Source: an uncultured Alphaproteobacteria bacterium (GTDB lineage Bacteria; Pseudomonadota; Alphaproteobacteria; Puniceispirillales; Puniceispirillaceae). Taken from it: a stretch of DNA of 64,000 nucleotides. Shown here piece by piece: positions 53,570 to 61,883 of this stretch. Below the pieces are notes generated by a model. It saw only the letters and a program-made list of their open reading frames with translations. It had not been told where the DNA came from and did not search any database. The stretch lies in NCBI GenBank assembly GCA_937924895.1, contig CALEYP010000002.1, forward strand, positions 1 through 64,000, given 5' to 3'. Numbering within the stretch: the stretch's first letter is position 1; the number at the start of each line of letters is the position of its first letter. Both the position numbers and the translations under genes were made by a program.

Positions 53570-54157
53570 CTATGCGTTAGCTGCTTTAGCAGCAGCCTTC
53601 ACATGCTTTGATACTTCAGCTTTGGTGGCTTTCATGCCGATGAGTTGCTTTACGGCATCTTGTGCGGCTTCTGTTGCCACATCATTGAGGTTAGCAAGGG
53701 CGTCATCACGCATGCCGGCAAGCTTTGTCTCTGCTGTTGCAATTTTCTTGGCAAGTTTCTTTGCCAATTCAGCTTCTGACGCTGCGGCTTTGGCATTGGC
53801 CGCCTGTGTTGCTTCGCGTGCTTTGTCTGAAGCGTCGGCTCTAGCATCTGCAAGCGCTTGTTCATATTGCGTCTGCATTGCTTTTGCATTTTCGTCTGCT
53901 TCACGCGCCTTTGCCAAATCGCCAGAGATTTTTTCAGCTCTGTCTTCAATGACAGCATTAATGCGCGGTGTCACAACACGAGACATTAAAATGTATAAAA
54001 TTGTAAAGGTGACCAATAGCCATAAAAGCTGATTAGGCCATGTCGCTAGGTCAAGCTGTGGTAAGCCACCTGATGACTCTCCGCCTGCAGCAACTGCGAT
54101 TGAAGGGCTAACAAGTGCCAAAGCACTCATAGATGTGATGATTTGTTTCACTGACAT
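53570..54157 (-). CDS. atpF': ATP synthase Fo subunit b'
   Basis: Second b-type stalk subunit (195 residues): membrane helix at about residues 43-63 (QLLWLLVTFTILYILM), then a long Ala/Lys/Glu coiled coil. It carries an extra N-terminal stretch with a signal-like hydrophobic segment (about 1-22, MSALALVSPSIAVAAGG), which could be cleaved or remain. Behind atpE, with the 12-bp inverted repeat at 54231-54274 in the gap between them. Confidence 0.93.
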   Translation of the reverse strand: MSVKQIITSMSALALVSPSIAVAAGGESSGGLPQLDLATWPNQLLWLLVTFTILYILMSRVVTPRINAVIEDRAEKISGDLAKAREADENAKAMQTQYEQALADARADASDKAREATQAANAKAAASEAELAKKLAKKIATAETKLAGMRDDALANLNDVATEAAQDAVKQLIGMKATKAEVSKHVKAAAKAANA

Positions 54158-54230
54158 CTGCTTTTCCTGCGATGAAAGGTTAGCGACTTACTCAAACGTA
54201 GCAGGTTGCTAACATGGTGTTGTTTAAAGT

Positions 54231-54274
54231 TATAAGGCCGCTAGCAACGAGGTTCCGCTGTCAGCGGCCTTATA
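54231..54274 (-). repeat. Perfect 12-bp inverted repeat between atpE and atpF'
   Basis: Arms TATAAGGCCGCT (54231-54242) and AGCGGCCTTATA (54263-54274) around a 20-base loop that can itself form a small AGC/GCT stem. In the minus-strand transcript it forms a stable hairpin without a U run, so more likely an mRNA-stabilising or processing element than a terminator. It may protect atpE mRNA, which needs the highest synthesis in the operon. Confidence 0.75.
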
Positions 54275-54293
54275 AAATATGTTTGTATCGTTC

Positions 54294-54521
54294 TTAGAAT
54301 ACGAACAATAGAAGAAGCGCAACAACAAGCGCGAATAGCGCAATCGCTTCTGTCAAAGCAAAGCCCAAGATGCCGATGCCGAAAACTTCGCCACGAGCTG
54401 CTGGGTTGCGTGCGATTGATGTAATCAAGCTTGAGAAGATGTTCCCAATACCTAGACCTACACCTAGAAGAGGAAGTACCGCGATACCGGCACCGATGAG
54501 TTTTGCTGCTTCTGCTTCCAT
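54294..54521 (-). CDS. atpE: ATP synthase Fo subunit c
   Basis: Ring subunit (75 residues): two helices with the polar RNP loop (38-40) and the proton-carrying Glu58 in ALTEAIALF. No Na+-type pattern is evident, so proton use is likely. AAAGGAATGG precedes the ATG. A 6-bp inverted repeat AATGGT/ACCATT lies in the 88-base gap to atpB. Confidence 0.97.
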   Translation of the reverse strand: MEAEAAKLIGAGIAVLPLLGVGLGIGNIFSSLITSIARNPAARGEVFGIGILGFALTEAIALFALVVALLLLFVF

Positions 54522-54609
54522 TTTACCATTCCTTTGTATTGGACGTTATGATGCAATTTTACCCAATGGTTAGCCATACCATTCAGGCGTGGCTGTTAGA
54601 CGCTAAAAT

Positions 54610-55353
54610 CTAGTGGAGATGTAGCGCGTCATTCAAATACATACAAGTCAAAATTGTGAATACGTAGGCTTGTAGACCTGCCACAAGGATTTCAAGGCCT
54701 GTTAGACCAATAATCGCAAGAAGTGGGAGGACAGAGATGCCCATGAATACACCGCCAGCTGATGTCAACATGACAGCCAAACCAGCAAATACTTTCAACA
54801 TTGTGTGACCTGCAAGCATGTTAGCGAATAATCTCACTGACAAGCTGACAGGACGGACGAAATAAGAAATCACTTCAATCACGACGAGAAACGGTATCAA
54901 CACTTTCGGTGCGCCTGATGGCACAAAGAAAGAGAAGAAGTGGAAGCCGTGCTTGAATAAACCTACCAGAGTGACGCCGATAAAGATAAAGGCAGCCATC
55001 GCAAATGTTACGACAATTTGGCTTGTCACTGTGTAGCTGTAAGGAATAAGGCCTAGCATATTTGTGAAGAGCACAAAGATGAAGACTGAGAAAATAAACG
55101 GGAAGAACCGACGTCCTTCGCTGCCAACATTGCTGCGCACCATATCAGCCACGAATTCGAACATCATTTCAGCGACATTCTGAAGACGACCTGGCACCAT
55201 AGCGGCGGGGCGCATCGCATAAACAAGTAAGGCAGTGCTGAGCACAACGGCTAGCACCATGAACAATGCAGAGTTTGTGAAAGCGATATCAAAACCGAGA
55301 AGCTGGAACGCAAATAACGTTTTGATGGTAAACTGTTCAACGGGTGAGTGCAC
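54610..55353 (-). CDS. atpB: ATP synthase Fo subunit a
   Basis: Proton-conducting subunit, 247 residues, with the essential Arg174 in SLSVRLFANMLAGH and the C-terminal LAGLQAYVFTILTCMYLNDA segment. 14 bases after atpI. All helices expected are present. Confidence 0.97.
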   Translation of the reverse strand: MHSPVEQFTIKTLFAFQLLGFDIAFTNSALFMVLAVVLSTALLVYAMRPAAMVPGRLQNVAEMMFEFVADMVRSNVGSEGRRFFPFIFSVFIFVLFTNMLGLIPYSYTVTSQIVVTFAMAAFIFIGVTLVGLFKHGFHFFSFFVPSGAPKVLIPFLVVIEVISYFVRPVSLSVRLFANMLAGHTMLKVFAGLAVMLTSAGGVFMGISVLPLLAIIGLTGLEILVAGLQAYVFTILTCMYLNDALHLH

Positions 55354-55367
55354 CTTAGTCTCTCCTC

Positions 55368-55745
55368 TTATTGCGTCTGGTCTTTATCTGATGAGCTATC
55401 ATCTTCTTTATGCTCATCAAAATAACCAGCAGCCATTCCTCTGCCTGTTGCGATCCGCCAAACATTCACCATGCCAGCAACCGCACCTACAAAAAACAGC
55501 ACAACCAGCCATAAGGGTGATGTGCCGAAAAAATTATCAAGAGCCCAGCCAAGAGCGCTGCCCATCGCTAGACCCGCCACAAGCTCCACCGCAACTCTGC
55601 CAGCAAGCGCCATACCTTCAGCTGGCATATGCGCTTTTTCGACCCGAGCTTGCCGTTCGGTCTGACGGCCTTCAAATGCTTTAATCCGCTCTTCTAAGGA
55701 GCTAGATTTCGCATCATGAGGCTTGTTCTCGTCTGCACTCATCAT
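55368..55745 (-). CDS. atpI: ATP synthase subunit I
   Basis: Assembly factor for the c ring. A charged N-terminal half is followed by two membrane segments, MALAGRVAVELVAGLAMGSALGWALD and WLVVLFFVGAVAGMVNVWRI. The start at 55745 is supported by AGAGG about 11 bases upstream and gives 125 residues; an ATG at 55775 is also possible but its context is weaker. First gene of the Fo operon. Confidence 0.9.
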   Translation of the reverse strand: MMSADENKPHDAKSSSLEERIKAFEGRQTERQARVEKAHMPAEGMALAGRVAVELVAGLAMGSALGWALDNFFGTSPLWLVVLFFVGAVAGMVNVWRIATGRGMAAGYFDEHKEDDSSSDKDQTQ

Positions 55746-55860
55746 GTGCGTTCCGACCTCTTGCTTTGGGCCCATTCATTAGGTTGAGGCTCAAAGCGGC
55801 AAATGCTTGTTCATCGCATGTAAAAGAAATGGAAATCCCATATCCCCCGAATGCGCCGCC

Positions 55861-55889
55861 AACCTATGGCGCGCGAGCCGATTTGTCAA
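55861..55889 (-). promoter_or_regulatory. Sigma70-type promoter of the Fo operon
   Basis: On the minus strand, TTGACA (55889-55884), 17-base spacer, TAGGTT (55866-55861), about 115 bases before the atpI start. The -35 is perfect and the -10 moderate. It lies in the 192... -base gap between smc (same strand, ending upstream) and atpI, so it would uncouple atp transcription from smc. Confidence 0.55.
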
Positions 55890-55967
55890 GTCAAACGACC
55901 TGTCATCAATGCTGGCGCTGCAAAAAACTATGAAATAAGGAAAAGAAGGTACGCTCTAGGTCACAAC

Positions 55968-58900
55968 TCAGCCGGCAAATCGACTATCTTTGAATGATTC
56001 CGCCGTTTGTAAATCAACAGAAACCAAGCGGCTTATGCCTTTTTGTTCCATTGTCACACCATATAATCGGTCCATTTTCGCCATGGTCATGCGGTGATGA
56101 GTCACAATTAAAAAGCGTGTGCCTGTGCGCGATACAATGTCGCGGAGCAAATCACAAAAGCGAGATACGTTGGAATCATCTAACGGCGCATCGACCTCAT
56201 CCAGCACACAGATAGGGGCGGGGTTTGTCAAAAAGACGGCAAAAATGATAGCAAGCGCGGTCAAGGCTTGTTCACCACCAGATAATAACGATAGCGATTG
56301 CAACTTCTTACCAGGCGGAGAAGCTAGAATTTCAAGGCCAGCCTCAAGAGGGTCTGGCGATTCTGTTAACCGCAATTCCGCCTGACCACCGCCAAACAAG
56401 GTGGTAAAGAGCTCTTTAAAATAGCGATTTACATCCGCAAAACTCTCTAGGAGACGCGCACGACCCTCACGGTTAAGCTGGGCGATGGCTGACCGTAACT
56501 TGGCGATGGCCTCTGTAAGGTCATCTCTCTCAGTTACCATCTCTGTGATGCGGTTATCAATTTCTGCCATTTCAGCTTCGGCACGCAAATTCACAGGGCC
56601 GATAGAATCACGCTCCCGCAACAGGCGGCTCACCCGATCCTCAAGTTGGAAGAGGGGAGCAAGGCTCTCATCTTCGCCAACTTCTGCCAAAGCGCGCAAC
56701 TGCGCAGGCGCTGCGTCTAGTTTTTCTTCGATACGTTGCCGCAAAGAGGCTATTTGGTCGGCACTGCGTTCTGTGTGCCCCTCGGCTCTGATTTGGGCTT
56801 CTCGTGCCTGGCCCGCTTCACGCTGTGCCTCACGCAAATGTGCCTCCGCCTCGCGTAAGTGCGCCTGCGCTGTGGCGACCACTTCGCCGGCCTCCTGATG
56901 ACGGACAGAGGCTGTGTCTTGCAGCGCGGCTATTTCTTCTTTTTGCTGGCGCAGCTTGTCAGGTTGCGCTTCTAATTCTGTTTGGCGCGCGGTCGCATCT
57001 GCAAAGCGTGCGGCAAGGTCGGAAATACGACCATCTGTATTAGCGAGTCTCGTAACCCACGCCTGTTCTTGCGAATCAATCGCTTGAATACGTTGTTCAG
57101 CACTTTGGACTTGTTGGCGCAAACTAGCATGTTCAGCCAGTAGGTTCGTTAAGATTTCACGCTTGGATTCGGCGTCTTGCTGTGTTTGCTCTGCCGTTTG
57201 TGTGAGCTGGGTGATATCGCCTGTGATATCAAGTTCGGATGTGGCTTCTTCAAAGTCAGATTGGGCTTGCGATAAGGCCTCTGATAAATCTGCCGCGCGT
57301 GTCTCTGCCGCCTGATAGGACAATCTGGTCTTATCGGCCTCTCTTGTGGCGTGACGCAAAGATGCTTCCGCTTCGCGCAATGTTGTCCGCACGCTTTGTA
57401 AGGTCGCACTGCTGGTTGAGGCGGCCTCTTTGGCCTGCGCCTCTGCTATTTGGGCTTCTTCTGCTGCGGCTGTGATATCCTCTTGCTGGGCAAGCATATC
57501 TTCTAATTTGGCTTTTTGTCGTAAGCGTTCAGCAGCGCCGTCATTTGGTTGCCTGACGAGCCCATCCCACCGCCAAAGCTGCCCAGATTGGCGTACCAAG
57601 GCTTGGCCTGGCTGTAGCGAGAGCTGGGCTTGTTCGGCATCACTATCCTCTGTGATAACCGCAACGCCAGCAATGGCTGACATGATGGCAGGATGGCCTG
57701 TGACATAGCGGCTAAGCGGCGTGCCAATCGCAGGCGGCGTCAGGCTAGCCGCTGGCATATCATCGCGCCAATAGCCTAACTCATCAAAAGCCGCGGCCAG
57801 TTGTAAATCATCAGCTAGCAAAGCGGCTAACGCGACTTCCATATCATCGGTCACGCGTAAACTATCAGAGACAGGCGGCGCGTCTGTGAGTTGGGCATCG
57901 TTTAAAATATAAGAGAGCGCATCAATCTGCGCTGTGAGGCTGGCAAGTGATGCTGCGGCCTCACGGGCAAGGGCCGCGGTACTCTCTTGTGTCTCTTGTT
58001 GTTGTTTGAGGGTGGCTTCGGCCTGATCAAATTTCGAATTTGCCGCAGCAAGGGCGGCTTCTTTTGCTGCCAAATCTGTCGCAGCCTCATCAGCGGCTTG
58101 TTTCAATGCGTCCAAATCGAGCGAGGCGAGGCCGGCTTGTGCGGCATCTATGCGGCTTTGTAATTGCGTGACACGTTGTTGATGTTGTGCCTTTGCCGTT
58201 TCAAATCGTGTGACAGATTCCTTTGCAGCCGCATAGGCTTCATCGGCACTGGTTGCGGCGTCTTGTGCTTTGGCGAGGGCGGCATCTTTTTGCACCATCT
58301 CCGGATGTGCATTTTGCAGTTGCGCCTGTAGCTCTTTTTTCTCGTCAGCGAGGTCTTGCAAAGCCTTTTGGGCATCATTCTGCAAATTGCCTTCACGCTG
58401 ACGGTCATTTTCAATTTGTGCCAATTGATTTGTGATTTGCTGTAATGACGTTGCAACGCGGCTCATTTCGCGGTCACATTCATCATGAGCCAGCTTGAGG
58501 CGTTGATATTCTGCAGCAGCTTCGGCCTCTTTTGCAATCAGGGGTGGCAGCGCTTCATTGGCAAGGAGGTGATGTTTTTCAGCCTCTGCCGCCTTTTGGG
58601 CTGCTGCGGCGGCGTCTCTTGTCGCCTCTCGCAAAGCAGCTTTCGCCTTTTCATCCTCTGCCGATGCCTCTTGCCAGCGTGCCAAAAACAGGCTGGCTTC
58701 TGCTTTGCGAATGCGGTCTGCTACTGATTTATAGCGCGAGGCTTGCCGGGCTTGTTTTGCTAATTGGGCGCGTTGCTCGGCTAATTGCGCTTCAATATCA
58801 GCCAAGCGTTCAAGGTTTGTTTCAGCATTTTTAAGGCGTAATTCTGCTTCATGGCGTCGTTGATGGAGGCCCTTAATATTAGCCGCTTCTTCCAATAGGC

Positions 58901-59384
58901 TGCGTATATCTTCTGGCTTTGCGCCAACAATAGCGCCGATGCGACCTTGGCTAACCATACCGGCTGAACGCGACCCTGTGGCTGTGTCAGCAAATAATAA
59001 TTGGACATCTTTGGCGCGCACAGGTCGGCCATTCACATAGTAAGATGACCCTTTGCCACGCTCCACTTTTCGTGTGACTTCCAGATCATCGCTTTTGTTA
59101 AAATCAACAGGGGCACGTCTGCTTGAATTATCAAGCATCAAAGAGATTTCGGCCAAATCGCGAGAGGCCCTGTTTTGCGTGCCAGCAAAGATGATATCAT
59201 CTAATTCGGTGCCACGCATCTGCCGGGCATTTGATTCGCCCATCACCCATCGCAGGGCTTCAACAATATTTGATTTGCCGCACCCATTGGGACCAACAAT
59301 CCCCGTCAACCCCTGTTCAATATCAAGCGCTGTTTGGTCAGCGAATGACTTGAAGCCAATCATTTTGAGGTGACGGAAAATCAT
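55968..59384 (-). CDS. smc: Chromosome partition protein SMC
   Basis: Condensin ATPase that organises the chromosome. Walker A is GPNGCGKSN (31-39), a long coiled coil is split by the hinge (about residues 500-640, with RYVTGHPAIMSAIAG), and the C-terminal head has the signature LSLLSGGEQALTAL and Walker B ICVLDEVDAPLDD. 1138 residues, the usual alphaproteobacterial size. Followed (upstream of it on the strand) by the DsbA-like gene. ScpA and ScpB are not in the window. Confidence 0.97.
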   Translation of the reverse strand: MIFRHLKMIGFKSFADQTALDIEQGLTGIVGPNGCGKSNIVEALRWVMGESNARQMRGTELDDIIFAGTQNRASRDLAEISLMLDNSSRRAPVDFNKSDDLEVTRKVERGKGSSYYVNGRPVRAKDVQLLFADTATGSRSAGMVSQGRIGAIVGAKPEDIRSLLEEAANIKGLHQRRHEAELRLKNAETNLERLADIEAQLAEQRAQLAKQARQASRYKSVADRIRKAEASLFLARWQEASAEDEKAKAALREATRDAAAAAQKAAEAEKHHLLANEALPPLIAKEAEAAAEYQRLKLAHDECDREMSRVATSLQQITNQLAQIENDRQREGNLQNDAQKALQDLADEKKELQAQLQNAHPEMVQKDAALAKAQDAATSADEAYAAAKESVTRFETAKAQHQQRVTQLQSRIDAAQAGLASLDLDALKQAADEAATDLAAKEAALAAANSKFDQAEATLKQQQETQESTAALAREAAASLASLTAQIDALSYILNDAQLTDAPPVSDSLRVTDDMEVALAALLADDLQLAAAFDELGYWRDDMPAASLTPPAIGTPLSRYVTGHPAIMSAIAGVAVITEDSDAEQAQLSLQPGQALVRQSGQLWRWDGLVRQPNDGAAERLRQKAKLEDMLAQQEDITAAAEEAQIAEAQAKEAASTSSATLQSVRTTLREAEASLRHATREADKTRLSYQAAETRAADLSEALSQAQSDFEEATSELDITGDITQLTQTAEQTQQDAESKREILTNLLAEHASLRQQVQSAEQRIQAIDSQEQAWVTRLANTDGRISDLAARFADATARQTELEAQPDKLRQQKEEIAALQDTASVRHQEAGEVVATAQAHLREAEAHLREAQREAGQAREAQIRAEGHTERSADQIASLRQRIEEKLDAAPAQLRALAEVGEDESLAPLFQLEDRVSRLLRERDSIGPVNLRAEAEMAEIDNRITEMVTERDDLTEAIAKLRSAIAQLNREGRARLLESFADVNRYFKELFTTLFGGGQAELRLTESPDPLEAGLEILASPPGKKLQSLSLLSGGEQALTALAIIFAVFLTNPAPICVLDEVDAPLDDSNVSRFCDLLRDIVSRTGTRFLIVTHHRMTMAKMDRLYGVTMEQKGISRLVSVDLQTAESFKDSRFAG

Positions 59385-59422
59385 AATATCAGAACAATAA
59401 AACGCAGTCTGCTAGCCAGTTG

Positions 59423-60067
59423 CTAGACACCAAATGCGCTTAATTCCTTTACAAAATCATCATAGGTACGGCCACCGCTAATGACTTTATCATTATTAAT
59501 AACAAAGCTTGGTGTTGAGTTGATTTTCCAATCATCCACCGCTGCTTGACGCATAGCTACAACAGCTTCAAGCACATCTCTGTCACGCATCACAGCATTA
59601 AACTTATCCTCTGAAATGCCAGCTTGGCGACCATAATCCATCAATGCCTTCAGGGGATCAGCGGCCCGGACCCAGCTTTTTTGGTCTTTCAGCAGAATAT
59701 CAGTCATTGCGAAATAGGCTTTGTTTGACAGCAGGCGACACATGACATGGGCACGCAGCGCCAACCCATCTAGCGGGAAGGGTGATAGTTCAAATTCAAC
59801 CTTGCCCGTATCAACCAGTTTTTCCTTGAATTCTGGCCATGTCTCACGATGGAATGCACCGCAATGTGAGCATGTCATTGAGAAATATTCGACTACTTTA
59901 ATGGGCGCATTTGGGTCACCAATCCGGCGTGGAGCGGTGATGGCATCAATGTCAAAGCTTTGCGCATGGGCGAAGCTGACCTGACCAACTGTTAAGGCCG
60001 CGGTTGCGCCTGCCATAAAGTCACGACGTGAAGGGGTCAATATACGTGAAAGCGATTTAGGTGCCAT
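59423..60067 (-). CDS. DsbA-like thiol-disulfide oxidoreductase with Tat signal
   Basis: A periplasmic thioredoxin-fold protein of the DsbA/DsbG group with active site Cys66-Ser-His-Cys69 (MTCSHCGAF) and the cis-Pro loop STPSFVINN. The N-terminus has a twin-arginine motif SRRDFMAG (RR at 14-15) followed by a hydrophobic stretch and AHA, so export through Tat rather than Sec is expected. It may oxidise or reduce folded periplasmic targets. Start is uncertain: ATG at 60067 chosen; ATG at 60082 is also possible. Confidence 0.85.
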   Translation of the reverse strand: MAPKSLSRILTPSRRDFMAGATAALTVGQVSFAHAQSFDIDAITAPRRIGDPNAPIKVVEYFSMTCSHCGAFHRETWPEFKEKLVDTGKVEFELSPFPLDGLALRAHVMCRLLSNKAYFAMTDILLKDQKSWVRAADPLKALMDYGRQAGISEDKFNAVMRDRDVLEAVVAMRQAAVDDWKINSTPSFVINNDKVISGGRTYDDFVKELSAFGV

Positions 60068-60218
60068 GGTCAATTGTCTCATTAAGCTCTGGTTGGTTTG
60101 TTGTCTTGTCACAAGGTTAGTGATGCATCATGTCGAAACTATGGCCGGCCCTGCCAAGGAAAGAACACACGCATCGAAGAAATATTAAAATCGTCTTTCA
60201 GTGCTAATTCAAGTCACA

Positions 60219-60240
60219 AAACCCAAAACAAGGTGGGTTT
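60219..60240 (-). terminator. Weak hairpin between the DUF721 and DsbA-like genes
   Basis: Inverted repeat AAACCCA (60219-60225) / TGGGTTT (60234-60240) just after the DUF721 stop, read on the minus strand. The following TTTTG is short, so this is a weak terminator candidate or just an mRNA hairpin. Confidence 0.35.
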
Positions 60241-60249
60241 GCCAGAAAA

Positions 60250-60720
60250 CTAGCCGGAAGATTGCTGTTTTTTAGCGATAGCTTCGCCAAGCCGTGTGAG
60301 CTGTTCGTTTAAATCGGCGGCTGGGGGGCGGTCTTGTATTTGTTTGGTTTGTGATTCTGTGGCGGGGCGGGCCGGCAAATCTTGTTTGATGCGCAACTGC
60401 CCAATTAATGCAAAGCCAAAGAGACGGTTCACATCAGCCATAATTTCCGCAGCTCGTGCTTGTGCTTCTGGGCCGCGGCCAGACCTGACAGACAGCACAA
60501 GCGTGGCCCGCGCACCATCTGATGAGGCGGCAAGCACATCGGCAGGCTGTGCCCACTCTGCCAGCGGCCCCATAATTCGCGGCCAATGCGCGATTAATTG
60601 GCGTAGATAGCCGCTCCGCTTCACAAGGGCTGGCGCAATGAGGGTTTCTGTCAGCCCAGAGAGGCGCGCCATTTTCTTTTGTCGCTTTGCCGCAATAGGG
60701 GCTTTTCCGAAATGTTTCAT
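60250..60720 (-). CDS. DciA/DUF721 family protein
   Basis: Probable DciA-type protein that helps load the replicative helicase. The region GYLRQLIAHWPRIMGPLAEWAQP (about 37-59) matches the family's conserved core, and a charged C-terminal tail follows. 156 residues. In alphaproteobacteria it sits divergently from mutY and near smc, exactly the arrangement here. Role in DnaB loading is taken from the family and not visible in the residues. Confidence 0.8.
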   Translation of the reverse strand: MKHFGKAPIAAKRQKKMARLSGLTETLIAPALVKRSGYLRQLIAHWPRIMGPLAEWAQPADVLAASSDGARATLVLSVRSGRGPEAQARAAEIMADVNRLFGFALIGQLRIKQDLPARPATESQTKQIQDRPPAADLNEQLTRLGEAIAKKQQSSG

Positions 60721-60784
60721 GGCACTATCTTAGCGCCTGAACAAGTTCTGTCCAAATGAAAGCGACAAAGGAGCAGTAACGCGC

Positions 60785-61849
60785 ATGGCTAAGAGGGCTG
60801 AGTTGTCACCGCCAGATTTTTCAGATGCCCTTCTCAGCTGGTATGATCAGCAGGCGCGCCAACTGCCATGGCGGTCTTTTTGGCCTGATTTATCTGACCC
60901 TTATGATGTGTTTTTATCGGAATTAATGTTGCAACAGACTGTGGTTGCGACGGTGATTCCCTATTATCAGAAATTTAAAGAGATTTGGCCGACGATTCAG
61001 GATTTAGCAATGGCTGAGGAGGATGACATTCTGCGCGAATGGGCTGGACTTGGCTATTATGCAAGGGCGCGAAATATGCGAAAGGCAGCGCAAGCTGTGG
61101 TGAATGAATTTGGCGGGGTCTTTCCAGATAATGAAGCCTCACTCCTGACTTTGCCAGGCATCGGTCCCTATACCGCCGCAGCGATTATGAGTTTTGCCTT
61201 TGATAAGCCAGCCATTGTGCTTGATGGCAATATTGAGCGTGTCTTGTCACGCTATTTCGCAGATGACACACCCTTGCCAGGCTTGAAGAAACATCTGCGC
61301 GATCGGTATCCTGCTATTCTTCCCAAGAACCGTTTTGCAGATTTTCCGCAGGCTATGATGGATCTTGGTGCCCGGATTTGCATTTCAGGCATCCCTCGTT
61401 GTGCGCAATGCCCGCTGTCGGCTCATTGCGCGTCTGCCTTTGATGCGGCGGCTGAAATGCGTCCTGTAAAAGCACCGAAAAAAGCAAAGCCGAAGCGAAA
61501 CGGCAGTGTGTTTGTCGCACGCTTTCAGGGGAAAGTGGCAATGGTGAGGCGCCCAGATAAAGGGCTGCTAGGAGGCATGATGGTGTTTCCCACCTATGGC
61601 TGGTGGCACAAGGATGACCAATCGCAGGGGCTGGCTGATGCCCCTTTTGCGGCCTCATGGGTCAAACAGGATGTCAGCCTATCTCATATCTTCACCCACT
61701 TTGAATTGCGCCTAACTTTATATCAAGCAGAGCTAACAGAGGATGAGGCTACACTAGCAGCGCAACATTGTGAGTTTATGACGATTGAAGAGGTTGGGCT
61801 TGCCTCGATTATGGCCAAGGTCTGGCGCGCATCTGATAAGCAACGCTAA
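60785..61849 (+). CDS. mutY: A/G-specific adenine glycosylase
   Basis: Removes adenine opposite 8-oxoguanine. Catalytic Glu46 (SELMLQQT), HhH motif LPGIGPYTAAAI (123-134), catalytic Asp147 (VLDGNIERVL) and the 4Fe-4S cluster Cys199-x6-Cys206-x2-Cys209-x5-Cys215. A C-terminal MutT-like domain follows (about 240-354), as in normal MutY. Start has GGAG about 10 bases upstream. Divergent from the DUF721 gene; convergent with purH, about 35 bases apart. Confidence 0.96.
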   Translation: MAKRAELSPPDFSDALLSWYDQQARQLPWRSFWPDLSDPYDVFLSELMLQQTVVATVIPYYQKFKEIWPTIQDLAMAEEDDILREWAGLGYYARARNMRKAAQAVVNEFGGVFPDNEASLLTLPGIGPYTAAAIMSFAFDKPAIVLDGNIERVLSRYFADDTPLPGLKKHLRDRYPAILPKNRFADFPQAMMDLGARICISGIPRCAQCPLSAHCASAFDAAAEMRPVKAPKKAKPKRNGSVFVARFQGKVAMVRRPDKGLLGGMMVFPTYGWWHKDDQSQGLADAPFAASWVKQDVSLSHIFTHFELRLTLYQAELTEDEATLAAQHCEFMTIEEVGLASIMAKVWRASDKQR

Positions 61850-61883
61850 GGGTGTCGCTGCTTATCTCGCGTCGCGGTATCAT

